Notes under the pieces: generated by a model
Databases searched by the model: none
What the model was told of the DNA's origin: nothing
Seen by the model: only the letters and a program-made list of their open reading frames with translations
Shown: positions 34,613 to 43,159 of the stretch, piece after piece
Layout of the letters: every line of letters starts with the position of its first letter
Numbering within the stretch: position 1 is the first letter of the stretch
Program-made: the position numbers and the translations under genes
From: Azohydromonas australica DSM 1124
GTDB lineage: Bacteria > Pseudomonadota > Gammaproteobacteria > Burkholderiales > Burkholderiaceae_C
Length of the DNA stretch: 64,000 nucleotides
Assembly: GCF_000430725.1 (NCBI RefSeq)
Contig: NZ_KE387205.1
Coordinates: forward strand, 237,329 to 301,328
Direction: 5' to 3'

Positions 34613-34912
34613 TCAGCCCACCATGCGGCGGATGTGCGACGGCGGCGTCGCCGTCATGGCCGACAGCGGGTTGGTGGGCAGGTGCCAGTACAGGCAGTGC
34701 AGGGCGAAGGCCGGATGCCGGTCCGCCTTGATGCGGGCCACCCAGCGCGAGGCCAGGAAGCCGGCGAGCACGCACAGCATGAACGCGAGCCCGGACCCGG
34801 ACAGGTAGCCCACGAACAGGCCCAGGATGGTGGGGGCCGCGACGTCGATGTCCCAGAAGCCGATCTTCCAGGGGTCGTCCAGGCGGCGCGGGATGTAGGT
34901 GTCGTCGTGCAT
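34613..34912 (-). CDS. traL: TraL, pilus assembly membrane protein
   Basis: 99 residues. DDTYIPRRLDDPWKIGFWDIDVAAPTILGLFVGYLSGSGLAFMLCVLAGFLASRWVARIKADRHPAFALHCLYWHLPTNP is the TraL pattern: short cytoplasmic N-terminus with PRRLDDP and two helices. Start ATG 34912 is selected from the reading after traA's neighbour. VirB3-like role. Confidence 0.92.
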   Translation of the reverse strand: MHDDTYIPRRLDDPWKIGFWDIDVAAPTILGLFVGYLSGSGLAFMLCVLAGFLASRWVARIKADRHPAFALHCLYWHLPTNPLSAMTATPPSHIRRMVG

Positions 34913-34944
34913 GGCAGGCCTCTCCTGCGGCCGGGGCCGCGTGC

Positions 34945-35295
34945 TCAGACGACGGCGCCCATGATGGCGCCGCCGATGACCAGGCCCACCGCGGCGAAGA
35001 TCGCCAGCCCGACGTAGGACAGCACTGGCCCGAAGTTGCGCAGCGCCGCCAGCGAGATCAGGGCCACCACGAAGCCGATGAAGCCGACCAGCGCCTTGAT
35101 GCCCGGCCCCAGCGCCGCGATCTGCGTGAGCGCCGAGGTCATGGGGCCGTCGATGCCGGTGAAGCCCACGAGGTCCAGGGCCTGCGCGGGCGACGCGAGG
35201 CCCAGGGCCAGCACGGCGAGCGCCAGCAGCACCGCGGCGGCGTTGCGCCGGCGTGGCGGGCGGGTGGCAGGGGTGGCAACGGTGATGGTGGGCAT
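34945..35295 (-). CDS. traA: TraA-type conjugative pilin precursor
   Basis: 116 residues. Long basic leader (MPTITVATPATRPPRRRNAAAVLLALAVLALGLASPAQA) then a mature part of about 75 residues with two hydrophobic segments (IKALVGFIGFVVALISLAAL and YVGLAIFAAVGLVIGGAIMGAVV), the two-helix hairpin of F-type pilins. A GGAGGTCCTC site precedes ATG 35295. First of the channel genes, as expected for a pilin. The leader length suggests processing by the S26 peptidase, which is an inference. Confidence 0.8.
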   Translation of the reverse strand: MPTITVATPATRPPRRRNAAAVLLALAVLALGLASPAQALDLVGFTGIDGPMTSALTQIAALGPGIKALVGFIGFVVALISLAALRNFGPVLSYVGLAIFAAVGLVIGGAIMGAVV

Positions 35296-35438
35296 GAGGA
35301 CCTCCGGTACGCGGTTCGGAACGGGCAGGGGCAGGCGGGTGGCGTGGCTTTCCGCGGCGCCGGGCGGCGCGTGGCTCCAGGGTGGCCGGGCGCGGCACGG
35401 CAGCAGTGGTCGCGCAGCGGTGGCGGCGATGGCGCTCT

Positions 35439-36164
35439 TCACGGTCCGGCCTCCTGGCGCTCGACGAGGATCTCGACCCGCCTGTTCCTGCGCCGGCCGT
35501 CGGCGGTGTCGTCGGGCGCGGCGAGGCAGCAGGCTCCCCGCGCCTCGACCCGGATCGCCGATGCGAGCTGCGGCTGGCGCTGGCGCAGGTGGGCCGCGAC
35601 CGCGTCGGCGCGCGCCCGGGCCAGCGCCTGGTTCACCTGCGCCGGGCCGGCGCCGTCGGTGTGGCCGGACACGAGCACGCTGCGCGCGGCCGGCACGCGG
35701 CTCGCGAGCTGGTCGAGGGCCTGGCGTGCCGACGGGTCCAGCGTGGCGGACCCGGACGCGAAGAGGACGGTGGCCCGCAGCGACTGCGGCTCGCCCGGGG
35801 CCGGGCCGGCGGGCGGCCCGGCCGGCGCGGGCGACGGCGCGGTACTGGAGGGAAGGAGGACGGTTTCGTGCTCATCCAGCCCCGCGGCGAGGCCGTCCAG
35901 CGCAACGGGCGTCTCCGCCGGCGGCTCGGTGGCGAGGACCTTGGTCGTGCGCACCGGGCAGTCCGGCGGCAGGCAGGTCGTGAAGGTGGCGTCGCGGCCG
36001 AAGTCCTGCTGCACGATCCGGGGATGGAGCGCCGGCGCCTGCTGCCGCGCCAACGCGGCTGGCGGCGGCGATGCCGGTTGCCGGGCCGACGTGCAGGCCG
36101 CGAGGAGGGTCGCGCACAGCAGCAGGAGCCCGGCACCGGAGCGCCCGAGGAAGATGCCGGTCAT
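35439..36164 (-). CDS. OmpA-family lipoprotein of the transfer operon
   Basis: 241 residues. Lipobox LLAACTSA (Cys near residue 24), a Pro-rich linker with two Cys (FTTCLPPDCPVRTTKV), then a C-terminal OmpA peptidoglycan-binding domain: ATVLFASGSATLDPSARQALDQLASRV...VLVSGHTDGAGPAQVNQALARARADAVAAHL...EARGACCLA...GRRRNRRVEILVE. Probably anchors the machine to the wall. ATGA overlap with the lytic transglycosylase gene. Confidence 0.82.
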   Translation of the reverse strand: MTGIFLGRSGAGLLLLCATLLAACTSARQPASPPPAALARQQAPALHPRIVQQDFGRDATFTTCLPPDCPVRTTKVLATEPPAETPVALDGLAAGLDEHETVLLPSSTAPSPAPAGPPAGPAPGEPQSLRATVLFASGSATLDPSARQALDQLASRVPAARSVLVSGHTDGAGPAQVNQALARARADAVAAHLRQRQPQLASAIRVEARGACCLAAPDDTADGRRRNRRVEILVERQEAGP

Positions 36165-36661
36165 CGCGGTGCCGCTCCCGGGGCGGTGGTTGCGACGGCA
36201 GCCATGCCGGTCTGCGTCCCGCGTGGAAGGCTGCGGAACACCCGCCACGCATAGCGTGCACGCGCCTGCGTGCAGGCGTCGCCCTTGAGCTGCGAGCACG
36301 CCGCGTTGTACGAGCCCACGGCGTCCCACGTCGTGCCGCGGCGGGCGAAGGCCTCGGCCAGCAGCCAGGCGCCGACCTGGATGTTGGTGCACGGCTCGTA
36401 CAGCCGGGCCTCGGTGATGCCGTGGCGCGCCAGCCGGGGCAGGTGGGCGCTGTTGATCTGCATGAGCCCGATGTCGTAGGTGCCCGTGCGCGCCTGGTGG
36501 GAGCGGTTCACCGCGCGCGGGTCGAGGCTGGACTCGACCCGCGCGACGGCCACCAGCAGCTCGGGCGCGATGCCGTAGCGGTGGCCCGCCTCCTCCCAGC
36601 AGGCCCGGGCCTGCAGGGGCAGCCCGGTCGACACGATCACTCCGGCAATCAGCAGTCGCAT
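36161..36661 (-). CDS. Lytic transglycosylase (VirB1/SLT-like)
   Basis: 166 residues with a signal peptide (LLIAGVIVSTGLPLQARA), then a goose-lysozyme-type SLT domain: CWEEAGHRYGIAPELLVAVARVESSLDPRAVN with the catalytic Glu in VARVESS, YDIGLMQINSAHLPRL, and AVGSYNAACSQLKGD. Opens peptidoglycan for machine assembly. The family (PF01464) is clear. Precedes the OmpA-like lipoprotein with ATGA overlap. Confidence 0.88.
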   Translation of the reverse strand: MRLLIAGVIVSTGLPLQARACWEEAGHRYGIAPELLVAVARVESSLDPRAVNRSHQARTGTYDIGLMQINSAHLPRLARHGITEARLYEPCTNIQVGAWLLAEAFARRGTTWDAVGSYNAACSQLKGDACTQARARYAWRVFRSLPRGTQTGMAAVATTAPGAAPR

Positions 36662-36819
36662 GGCGCGCTCCGTCGCGGTTCGATGCGGTCGGTCGCCTGC
36701 GGCGCAGGCGGCAGGACAGGGCCCGGCGCGGCCATGGCCGCATCCGGTCCCGGGGTATGCCGGCGGCGGGCCGGCGGGGCGGTTTCAGTTGGGGCCGCCG
36801 GGTGGGCGGCGCGGGGGGA

Positions 36820-37314
36820 TCAGCCCGGGCGCGGCAGCCGCCATCGGCTGGAGCGGTCGGCCATGTTCAGGCGCGCCTGGTGCAGCACCCGGGCGTCCGC
36901 GTCGGCCAGGCGCCGCGCCAGCGCGACGCAGGCGGTGGTCAGCTGGTCGAGCTGGAACTTGGGATGGGGATGCCGGTTCGCCGGCGAGCGCTGCAGGGCC
37001 TGCAGCAGCTCGTACTGCGCCCGCCACATCGACTCGCGGCGCCGCGGCGTGGCGGGCGGGCGCAGCACGAGCTCCGTGCCGAGGAACTGGAAGATGCGCG
37101 TGGTTGCGTCGTCATCGGCGAACACCAGCGATACGCAGGCGCCGATGAGGTCGGGGAAGCGGAACATGGGGGCCACGTTGTCCTCGCTGTGCAGCAGGCC
37201 GTAGAGCCACTCGTGCTCCTCCAGCCACAGGCGCGTCTCGATGGTGTCCGAGGGCTCCGTGTCCGGTGCGGCCTGTGCCGCGGCGAGTCGGGCGGGATGC
37301 AGGTCGCGGCTCAT
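36820..37314 (-). CDS. Hypothetical protein upstream of transfer operon
   Basis: 164 residues, soluble, acidic N-terminus. WLEEHEWLYGLLHSEDNVAPMFRFPDLIGACVSLVFADDDATTRIFQFLGTELVLRPPATPRRRESMWRAQYELLQALQRSPANRHPHPKFQLDQLTTACVALARRLADAD. No family recognised. ATG 37314 has a GGAAGCCCGC site. It is the first gene of the operon, so it may be regulatory; the C-terminal half is helical and could bind DNA, without proof. Confidence 0.6.
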   Translation of the reverse strand: MSRDLHPARLAAAQAAPDTEPSDTIETRLWLEEHEWLYGLLHSEDNVAPMFRFPDLIGACVSLVFADDDATTRIFQFLGTELVLRPPATPRRRESMWRAQYELLQALQRSPANRHPHPKFQLDQLTTACVALARRLADADARVLHQARLNMADRSSRWRLPRPG

Positions 37315-38218
37315 GCGGGCTTCCTCCGGCATCGGCAGTGGCGGGCGGGGTGCTGTCCAGTCCATGTGCCGAAGGGTAGGCAGCCGCTGCGGGCCGGTCC
37401 CGGTGAAAGGGGTGGCCTGCGAGGGGGGATTTCGCGATCAGGGTCGCAGTGCCGTCCATGGGCAATTCGAGCCCGGTCGGGGTCCAATGACCACGCAGGG
37501 CGCAGTCCGGCGCCAGGGGGCCGCCTGCGGACCGACGGAAGCACCCAGCTTGAAATGGCGAACAGGGCCGCCTCCAGCACGCTGATGGCGTCGCCGCCGT
37601 TGCTGGGCTACAGGCCGAACAGCTCGCGGCCGTGCGTGGGCGCTGGCCGGAAGCAATGGGGACTCGCTCACGCCGCGAATGCCGGGTGAGCTGGAACCAG
37701 GGCGACGCAGGAGTCCCGACAGCGGCTGCAGGACAAGGCATGGTGGAACCAGTGTGCTGCCGGGCTGTACCGGTCAGCGCGGCGGTCGCTGTGGCTTCGT
37801 GATCGGCGACAAGCGGCCACCAACGGTCGTTCGCCAAAGCCAACTCGACGTATCCTCAAGGCTGAACCCGGTCAGTCGCCACCAACCGTTCGCGCGGCAG
37901 CATCCGACTATCAACTGTCCTTCGAAGCTTGCAGCCTCGACCGACCGTTACCACCTCCTTCACCGGTCACTCGACCGAGGCCGGCCGAGTTTCTAACGTG
38001 AACGACTGCTGGCGAATCCGGTGACGGAACGTGCCGTGCCTGTTGCGGCCGCTCAGGGCGGTTGGTGACCAATGCCGAAACCGACATTCAATGGTGAAAT
38101 TTCACCGATCTCGTTGTATTAGGGAATGCCGTTTGCCAAGTTTTGAAAGGCGAGCAGGAGTGCCATCAGCTTTGATCACGCCCCATAGCCGCTGCTGACA
38201 GAGCAAAGGAAGGCGACC
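37315..38218. other. 900-bp gap with no clear gene
   Basis: No convincing coding region. It should hold the promoter of the minus-strand transfer operon and marks the edge of the cargo insertion. AT content rises after 37850, and a stretch before 38219 carries CGTTTGCCAAGTTTTG, which resembles sites upstream of traI. Short frames here are not supported. Confidence 0.3.
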
Positions 38219-38788
38219 ATGGACCCCAAGAGCCAAAGCACCCACTCGACGATGAAGATGGGCTGGGGCCGCTTCTTCGCGATGATCGCCACGTCGACGA
38301 TCGTGATGTTTCCGCTGATGTACCAATTGGTCTTCAGCGCCGATCACGCCACCTTCAGTCTCACGAGGCTGGTGTCGTCGGTCGTAATGGGCTGCGTGAT
38401 GGCGGTCATCATGCTGGCCTTCATGTGGAAGATGTACGCCGGGCCAAGAACGAAGCTGGCAATCCTAGTCGGCTCCATCGTGCTCGGCGTCATCATCCTC
38501 GCGATCAATCGCCAGCAGACGCTGATCGGCGATATCGACTTTATGAAGTCGATGATTCCGCATCACTCGATCGCCATCAACAACGCGCGCAAGGCCGACA
38601 TCCGCGACCCGCGCGTGCGCAAGCTGGCCGATGGGATCATCCGAGCGCAGGTCAAGGAGATCGCCGAAATGAAGCTGCTCGTGGACGACATTGAGAAGAA
38701 CGGCGCACGCGGATCGGTGACCCTGCCGCCGATGACTGCAGAACTGACGCAGGACATGAAGCCGGAGATTGAGCAGGCCGTCCGGTGA
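38219..38788 (+). CDS. DUF305 protein with three membrane helices
   Basis: 189 residues. Three hydrophobic helices (residues about 18-40, 52-72 and 80-98) then a DUF305 domain: DFMKSMIPHHSIAINNARKADIRDPRVRKLADGIIRAQVKEIAEMKLLVDDIE. The M-x-P-H-H motif binds metal in related proteins; many occur next to copper/silver resistance genes. Strong AAAGGAAGG ribosome site. Composition is less GC-rich than the transfer genes and it reads opposite to them, consistent with an insertion. Confidence 0.75.
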   Translation: MDPKSQSTHSTMKMGWGRFFAMIATSTIVMFPLMYQLVFSADHATFSLTRLVSSVVMGCVMAVIMLAFMWKMYAGPRTKLAILVGSIVLGVIILAINRQQTLIGDIDFMKSMIPHHSIAINNARKADIRDPRVRKLADGIIRAQVKEIAEMKLLVDDIEKNGARGSVTLPPMTAELTQDMKPEIEQAVR

Positions 38789-38985
38789 ATGAGGAAAATG
38801 CGTCGGCCGGAAGCGTCGTTGAAGACTGGCCGCTCCTGGCCGATCCGAGGGCGTGAGTTCCCCCGCATTCCACCAAGCTGACTATCGAGTGGAGTTGCTC
38901 GCGGCACGGGTGGTTGACCGAGGCCGGGAACCGCCGATGCCGTCAGGCGCATTCTGCGTAGCCCTCAACTCGATGGGAGACCATC

Positions 38986-39601
38986 ATGGGCAACGCGACT
39001 CATCGCGAGCCGTGGAACAAGGGCAAGATCGTTGGCGCAGAAGGCGCCGTTCAAGGTGAAGGACATCTGGGCACTGCGCGTCCGCCTTCAGATGGAAGGC
39101 AGGGTGCGCGAGCTCGCGCTCTTCAACCTGGGCATCGACAGCAAGCTACGCGGATGCGATCTCGTTGCGCTTCGGGTCCGGGACGTGTGCCACGGCGAGC
39201 AAGTGGCGACACGCGCGATCGTCATGCAGCACAAGACCCAGCGCCCGGTGCAGTTCGAGATCACGCAGGCCACTCGGGATGTCTTGCAGGCGTGGATAAA
39301 GCAGGCCGGCTTGAAGTCGGAAAATTTCCTGTTTCCCAGCCGACTCCACGACTCACCTCATCTGGGGACCCGACAGTACGCCCGGATCCTTGGGCACTGG
39401 GTCGACGAACTGGGCTTGGACCGCGCTGACTATGGGACGCATTCGATGCGAAGGACGAAGGCAACGCTGATCTACCGGCGCACGAAGAACCTTCGCGCCG
39501 TGCAGCTGCTGCTTGGACATTCCAAGCTCGAGTCAACCGTACGATACCTGGGCATCGAGGTCGATGACGCCTTGGAGATCTCCGAGCAGACGGAAATCTG
39601 A
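38986..39601 (+). pseudogene. Tyrosine recombinase, N-terminal frameshift
   Basis: Short (about 205-residue) integrase lacking a separate core-binding domain. The frame from ATG 38986 gives MGNATHREPWNKGKIVG and then goes out of frame near 39035, where an extra base (GGCGCAG instead of GGGCAG) shifts to VLAQKAPFKVKDIWALRVRL..., open to 39601. The catalytic set is present in the second part: Arg in DSKLRGCDLVALRV, HSMRRTKATLIYRRTKN, LLLGHSKLESTVRYLG with Tyr. Translation from TTG 39032 could still give a protein lacking 15 residues, so it may be partly functional. Confidence 0.7.
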
Positions 39602-39761
39602 GGCGCTCGTACGCGGCCGCGCCAGCCATCGTGGCCTCGGGCGGCCGCCTTCGATGGCAGTTCTGTGGTGCATAGCCAAACAGGAAGTCCCGGCCACAAG
39701 CTGTCATCAGAAATGGGCGCCTCGCTGGAATCCTGCTATCCACCGGTGAACTCACCAAGGA

Positions 39762-39781
39762 ATGGCATATACTATTGCCAT
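39762..39781. promoter_or_regulatory. vapBC operator/promoter
   Basis: Inverted repeat ATGGCA...TGCCAT flanking TATACT, which is a good -10 box. Lies 21 bp before vapB, a usual place for antitoxin autoregulation. Confidence 0.5.
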
Positions 39782-39801
39782 ATCCCATTCGGAGGTCTGC
39801 G

Positions 39802-40035
39802 ATGAGCATCTCGTCCGTCTTCACCAACAACCGATCTCAGGCCGTGCGTTTGCCGGCGGATGTGCGCCTGCCAGAAGGCGTCAAGAAGGTTCAGGTTCGC
39901 GCCCGCGGCATGGACCGCATCATCTCGCCGGTGGGTCACACCTGGGACGAGTTCTTCCTGAACGGGCCGCGGGTGTCCGAGGACTTCATGGCCGAGCGTG
40001 CTACCCAGCAGCAGGCCGAACGTGAAGCCTTCTGA
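39802..40035 (+). CDS. vapB: VapB-type antitoxin
   Basis: 77 residues. AbrB-like N-terminus SISSVFTNNRSQAVRLPADVRLPEGVKKVQVRARGMDRIISP, then a C-terminal acidic tail (WDEFFLNGPRVSEDFMAERATQQQAEREAF) that would block the toxin. GGAGG precedes ATG 39802. Pairs with vapC 16 bp downstream. Stabilises the element by post-segregational killing. Confidence 0.88.
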   Translation: MSISSVFTNNRSQAVRLPADVRLPEGVKKVQVRARGMDRIISPVGHTWDEFFLNGPRVSEDFMAERATQQQAEREAF

Positions 40036-40051
40036 CTGATTCGACGCCGAG

Positions 40052-40462
40052 ATGCTGAAGTACCTGCTCGACACCAACATCGTCATCTACGTCATCAAGC
40101 GGCGTCCGATCGAGGTGATGGGCGTGTTCAACGAGAACGCCGGCCGCATGGCCATCTCGTCCATCACCCTGAGCGAGCTTTACCACGGTGCCGAGAAGAG
40201 TGCCAAGGTCGCGCAAAACCTTGCCGTGGTGGAAGAGTTCGCCAGCTTGCTCGAAGTGCTGCCCTACTCTGCCAAGGCCTCTGCGCACTATGGCGCCATC
40301 CGCTCTGCGCTGGAAAAAGCGGGGCGACCCATTGGCGTCAACGATTTGCACATCGCGGCCCATGCACGCAGCGAAGGGTTGACCCTGGTTACCAACAACC
40401 TCGGTGAATTCGAGCGGGTGCCCGGCCTGTTGTTGGAGAACTGGGTCAGCAACCTGGCCTGA
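40052..40462 (+). CDS. vapC: VapC PIN-domain toxin
   Basis: 136 residues, ribonuclease of the PIN family. Acidic residues in place: YLLDTNIVIYVIKRR (first Asp), SELYHGAEKS (Glu), IGVNDLHIAAHA (Asp), and GLTLVTNNLGEFERVPGL (last Asp replaced by Asn-Asn, as seen in many VapC). Toxin cleaves tRNA or rRNA. Cotranscribed with vapB. Confidence 0.9.
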   Translation: MLKYLLDTNIVIYVIKRRPIEVMGVFNENAGRMAISSITLSELYHGAEKSAKVAQNLAVVEEFASLLEVLPYSAKASAHYGAIRSALEKAGRPIGVNDLHIAAHARSEGLTLVTNNLGEFERVPGLLLENWVSNLA

Positions 40463-40474
40463 GTGCACTGCAAT

Positions 40475-40498
40475 CGGGCCATGGGCCCGGATGGCCCG
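40475..40498. terminator. Hairpin after vapC
   Basis: Stem CGGGCCAT/ATGGCCCG with an 8-nt loop, 13 bp after the vapC stop. No T-tract. Confidence 0.35.
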
Positions 40499-40817
40499 CG
40501 TAGAAGAGCCCTGCTGCGACTGCTTCTCGGCAACCTGGATGGGGCACCGGGTGTCGCCGGTGGGTCTTCTGCGAGTTCAAGCGGCATGGGCGATCGCCTG
40601 AGCTGCAAGCCGCCTGGGCCGGGTCCTTTGTCTGCTGCCCCTCGTACAGCCGCCATTCGGACCAGCACAGGTCATCGGGCCCAACGACTGCTTGATGCCG
40701 TCAGTGTGACCATGGCCAGCGACGACCAATGGCTGCAACCGCTGCGAAGCGGGTGTTCGCGATGGCGAGCCGAATGCCGGCAACGGGCACTAACCGGATT
40801 CCCGAATCGTCCCTGAA
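40499..40817. other. 320-bp gap between vapC and the fic relic
   Basis: No gene recognised; only weak, compositionally implausible reading frames. No clear repeats. Confidence 0.3.
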
Positions 40818-42416
40818 TCAGCCATGGCGGGGCTGGAGCTTGGACAGCTCACCGGGCGCCGGAGCAGTTTTGAACGCCTTGGCCACGGCCTCGCAGATCT
40901 CAACCCAGACGCCGTCCCTGAGCAGGTATGGGACTTCTTCGGCCAGAGCGCCGCTGAGTTGCCCGCCGTTGGCCTCGATGGAGCGGATGACGCGGTCGAT
41001 CAGCACGTCGGGCATCTCCACAATCTCCTTGATCGCCAGCCGCGCCCGGCCATGGGCCTGCATGTACCTGGACTCCCTGCGCATGTCCTGCTGGATCGTG
41101 CGTGCGATCACCTGCGAGAGGTACGCGACATGGGCGCTCAGGTCGGGCAGTCGCCAGGCCGGGCGCGCCACGTCATTCCCTTCGAACATGAAGTTCGAGA
41201 CCACGCCGTCGGGATAGCGCGTGCGGTCCGGGGCAAAGCGGCATCGGTCACGCACCAAGTGCATCAGTGGCGCCGACACCGCATTGAGGATACGGTTGTA
41301 GGCTCGGCGCTCCGCGGAGTCGTTGTCGATGAGCGCCGACACCGGAATGATCACCGGTTTCTTCACGAGGCCGTCGCGGCGCAGGATGTCGTTGATCAGG
41401 AAACGATGCACTCGACCGTTGCCGTCCGCCAGGGGACGGATGTATACGAATCCGAAGGACGCCACCGCGCTGCGCATCACGCCCGATTGACCCTGGGTGC
41501 GCTTGAGAAAGGTCTTCACGCCCTCAAGCATAGGCCGCAGGTCTTACACCGGCGGCGCCACGTAAGACACCACCTCTTCGAAGCGCATGGCTTCGCCGAC
41601 GAAAGCCGGCGACTGCCGGATGCCGAGCGCCTGCAGCATCGTGCGCCGCCCCAGGATCTGCGACTGCAGCAGTGCCAGCGTCTCATGGTCCAAAGCCAAG
41701 GGACCGACTCCCGTGCGCCGGCCTGTCAGGTTCGCGAACAGCTGGTTGCGGTCTGCCTTGTCGGCCTTGCCCTCGGTCTTGAAGCTGGACCGGCTGTCCC
41801 GCAGCATCAACCATACGGCAGGCCTCATCAGCAGCTCTGCGTCGAACTCCTCTTCCAGCTGGTGCAGCAGGGCCGGGATATCCAGCGCCATGGCCTGCTG
41901 TAGCTCGGACGTCTTGCGGACCATGGGGCAGAAGTGTCGATTGCCCGGCATGTTGTCGCGCACGTGCCAGCGGTGGTTCGACCCTGCCATGCCCGGCGAG
42001 GCCGTCACCAGCTTGTCCGGATCCAGTGCATCGACCAGCGGGCCTACAGGCTCGACGGATATGGGCAGTTCCCGGCCCGTGAGCCATTCGTAGAGGAATC
42101 CCGCGCGGCGCGCGTACTGGCCGGTAGGCTCGCTCTCCACCCAGCCGACGAGTTCCTGCGGGTCGATCCGCTCGAACACGCGCGCCAGCAGCTCCACGTG
42201 AGCCACCTCGTGCTTGAGGTGAAAGGTCACATGCCCCCTGAGGCTGTCTGCGGGACACGAGGCCTCGGCGAACGTCTCGAACCGTCTTCCGTTGATTTCC
42301 CTGGTCGTGCGGCGCTTGCCAATGCTGCTGACGACAGGTAGCTGGGCCGCCAGGGCAATCGCGTAGTGGTGCGCCAGCCAGGCACCCCCGATCACGTCCT
42401 CTTTTTCATGATCCAT
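40818..42416 (-). pseudogene. Fic-family protein with nonsense codon and altered catalytic motif
   Basis: Large two-part gene. From ATG 42416 the frame reads MDHEKEDVIGGAWLAHHYAIAL to ...EEVVSYVAPPV, then an in-frame TAA (41544-41546), and continues in the same frame DLRPMLEGVKTFLKRTQG...VYIRPLADGNGRVHRFLIND to 40818. The Fic core motif HPFxxGNGRxxR reads RPLADGNGRVHR: the catalytic His is Arg (codon CGT at 41436-41438). GTG-CAA to GTG-TAA and CAT to CGT are both single-base changes. AMP-transferase activity should be lost. Other parts (DUF4172-like N-terminal region) look intact. Confidence 0.8.
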
Positions 42417-42538
42417 GGCTCTGGTTCTCAAAGAAGCATGCAGATCACCGAAGAAACATTATTGAACCGTTCTTTGGCAATAAACATTCGATCCGGGACG
42501 GTTGATCGACCGTCAATTCGGGAGCGGGCGCCTCTTGA

Positions 42539-43159
42539 TCACCCCCGCTGGTGAAAGCATCCCAGTGCCCGCGCCCCCAGCAGCCCGACCACCAGCGGCG
42601 CGCAGGGCATGACCAGCGGATGCAGCGGCACCGGCGCCACGACGCAGACCATCGCCAGGCAACCGGCCATCACGGCCGCCGACGCCTGCGCGGCGAACAT
42701 CTCGGGATCGAGTCGGCGGAATTCCCGGGCCTTCACGGCCCGCGAGGCCAGGGCGTCGGCGCCCGCGGCCAGCAGGACGACCAGCGTCCAGGGCAGCCAC
42801 TCCACCAGGGCCACGGCGCGGTAGCCGGCCAGCAGCAGCAGGGCGTCGATGGAGCGGAAGTAGGGGTTGTCGAAGAGATCAGCCACCGCGCCGGCCATCT
42901 GCCGCGACACGGCACCGCCGACGTCGCCCGGCGCCGCCGTGTCGGTATCGGCTCGCGGTGTCGCGGCCCGGGCCGTGTCCTGCGTGTCGAGCGCCCGGGC
43001 CAGCAGCCGCGTGGCGTGCTCGGGTCCCCAGAAGGCCACGGCGGCCTCGTGCTCGGCGCGCAGCCGCGCCAGGAACCGCTCCGCCGGCAGCGCAGAGGGC
43101 AGCCAGAGCACGAGCACCAGCAGCCCGAGCAGGGAGACGATGGCGGTGGCGCGGATCAA
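42539..43159 (-). CDS. DUF4400 family integrating-element membrane protein
   Basis: 206 residues, four hydrophobic helices (TAIVSLLGLLVLVLWLP; LLLLAGYRAVALVEWLPWTLVVLLAAG; SAAVMAGCLAMVCVVAPVPL; APLVVGLLGARAL). RLDPEMFAAQASAAV and NPYFRSIDALLLLAGYRAVALVEWLPW fit the DUF4400 (TraJ-like) family that follows traD in SXT-type elements. The start TTG 43159 overlaps the traD stop (TTGA), and there is no nearby ATG. Role: probably coupling-protein accessory. Confidence 0.72.
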   Translation of the reverse strand: MIRATAIVSLLGLLVLVLWLPSALPAERFLARLRAEHEAAVAFWGPEHATRLLARALDTQDTARAATPRADTDTAAPGDVGGAVSRQMAGAVADLFDNPYFRSIDALLLLAGYRAVALVEWLPWTLVVLLAAGADALASRAVKAREFRRLDPEMFAAQASAAVMAGCLAMVCVVAPVPLHPLVMPCAPLVVGLLGARALGCFHQRG

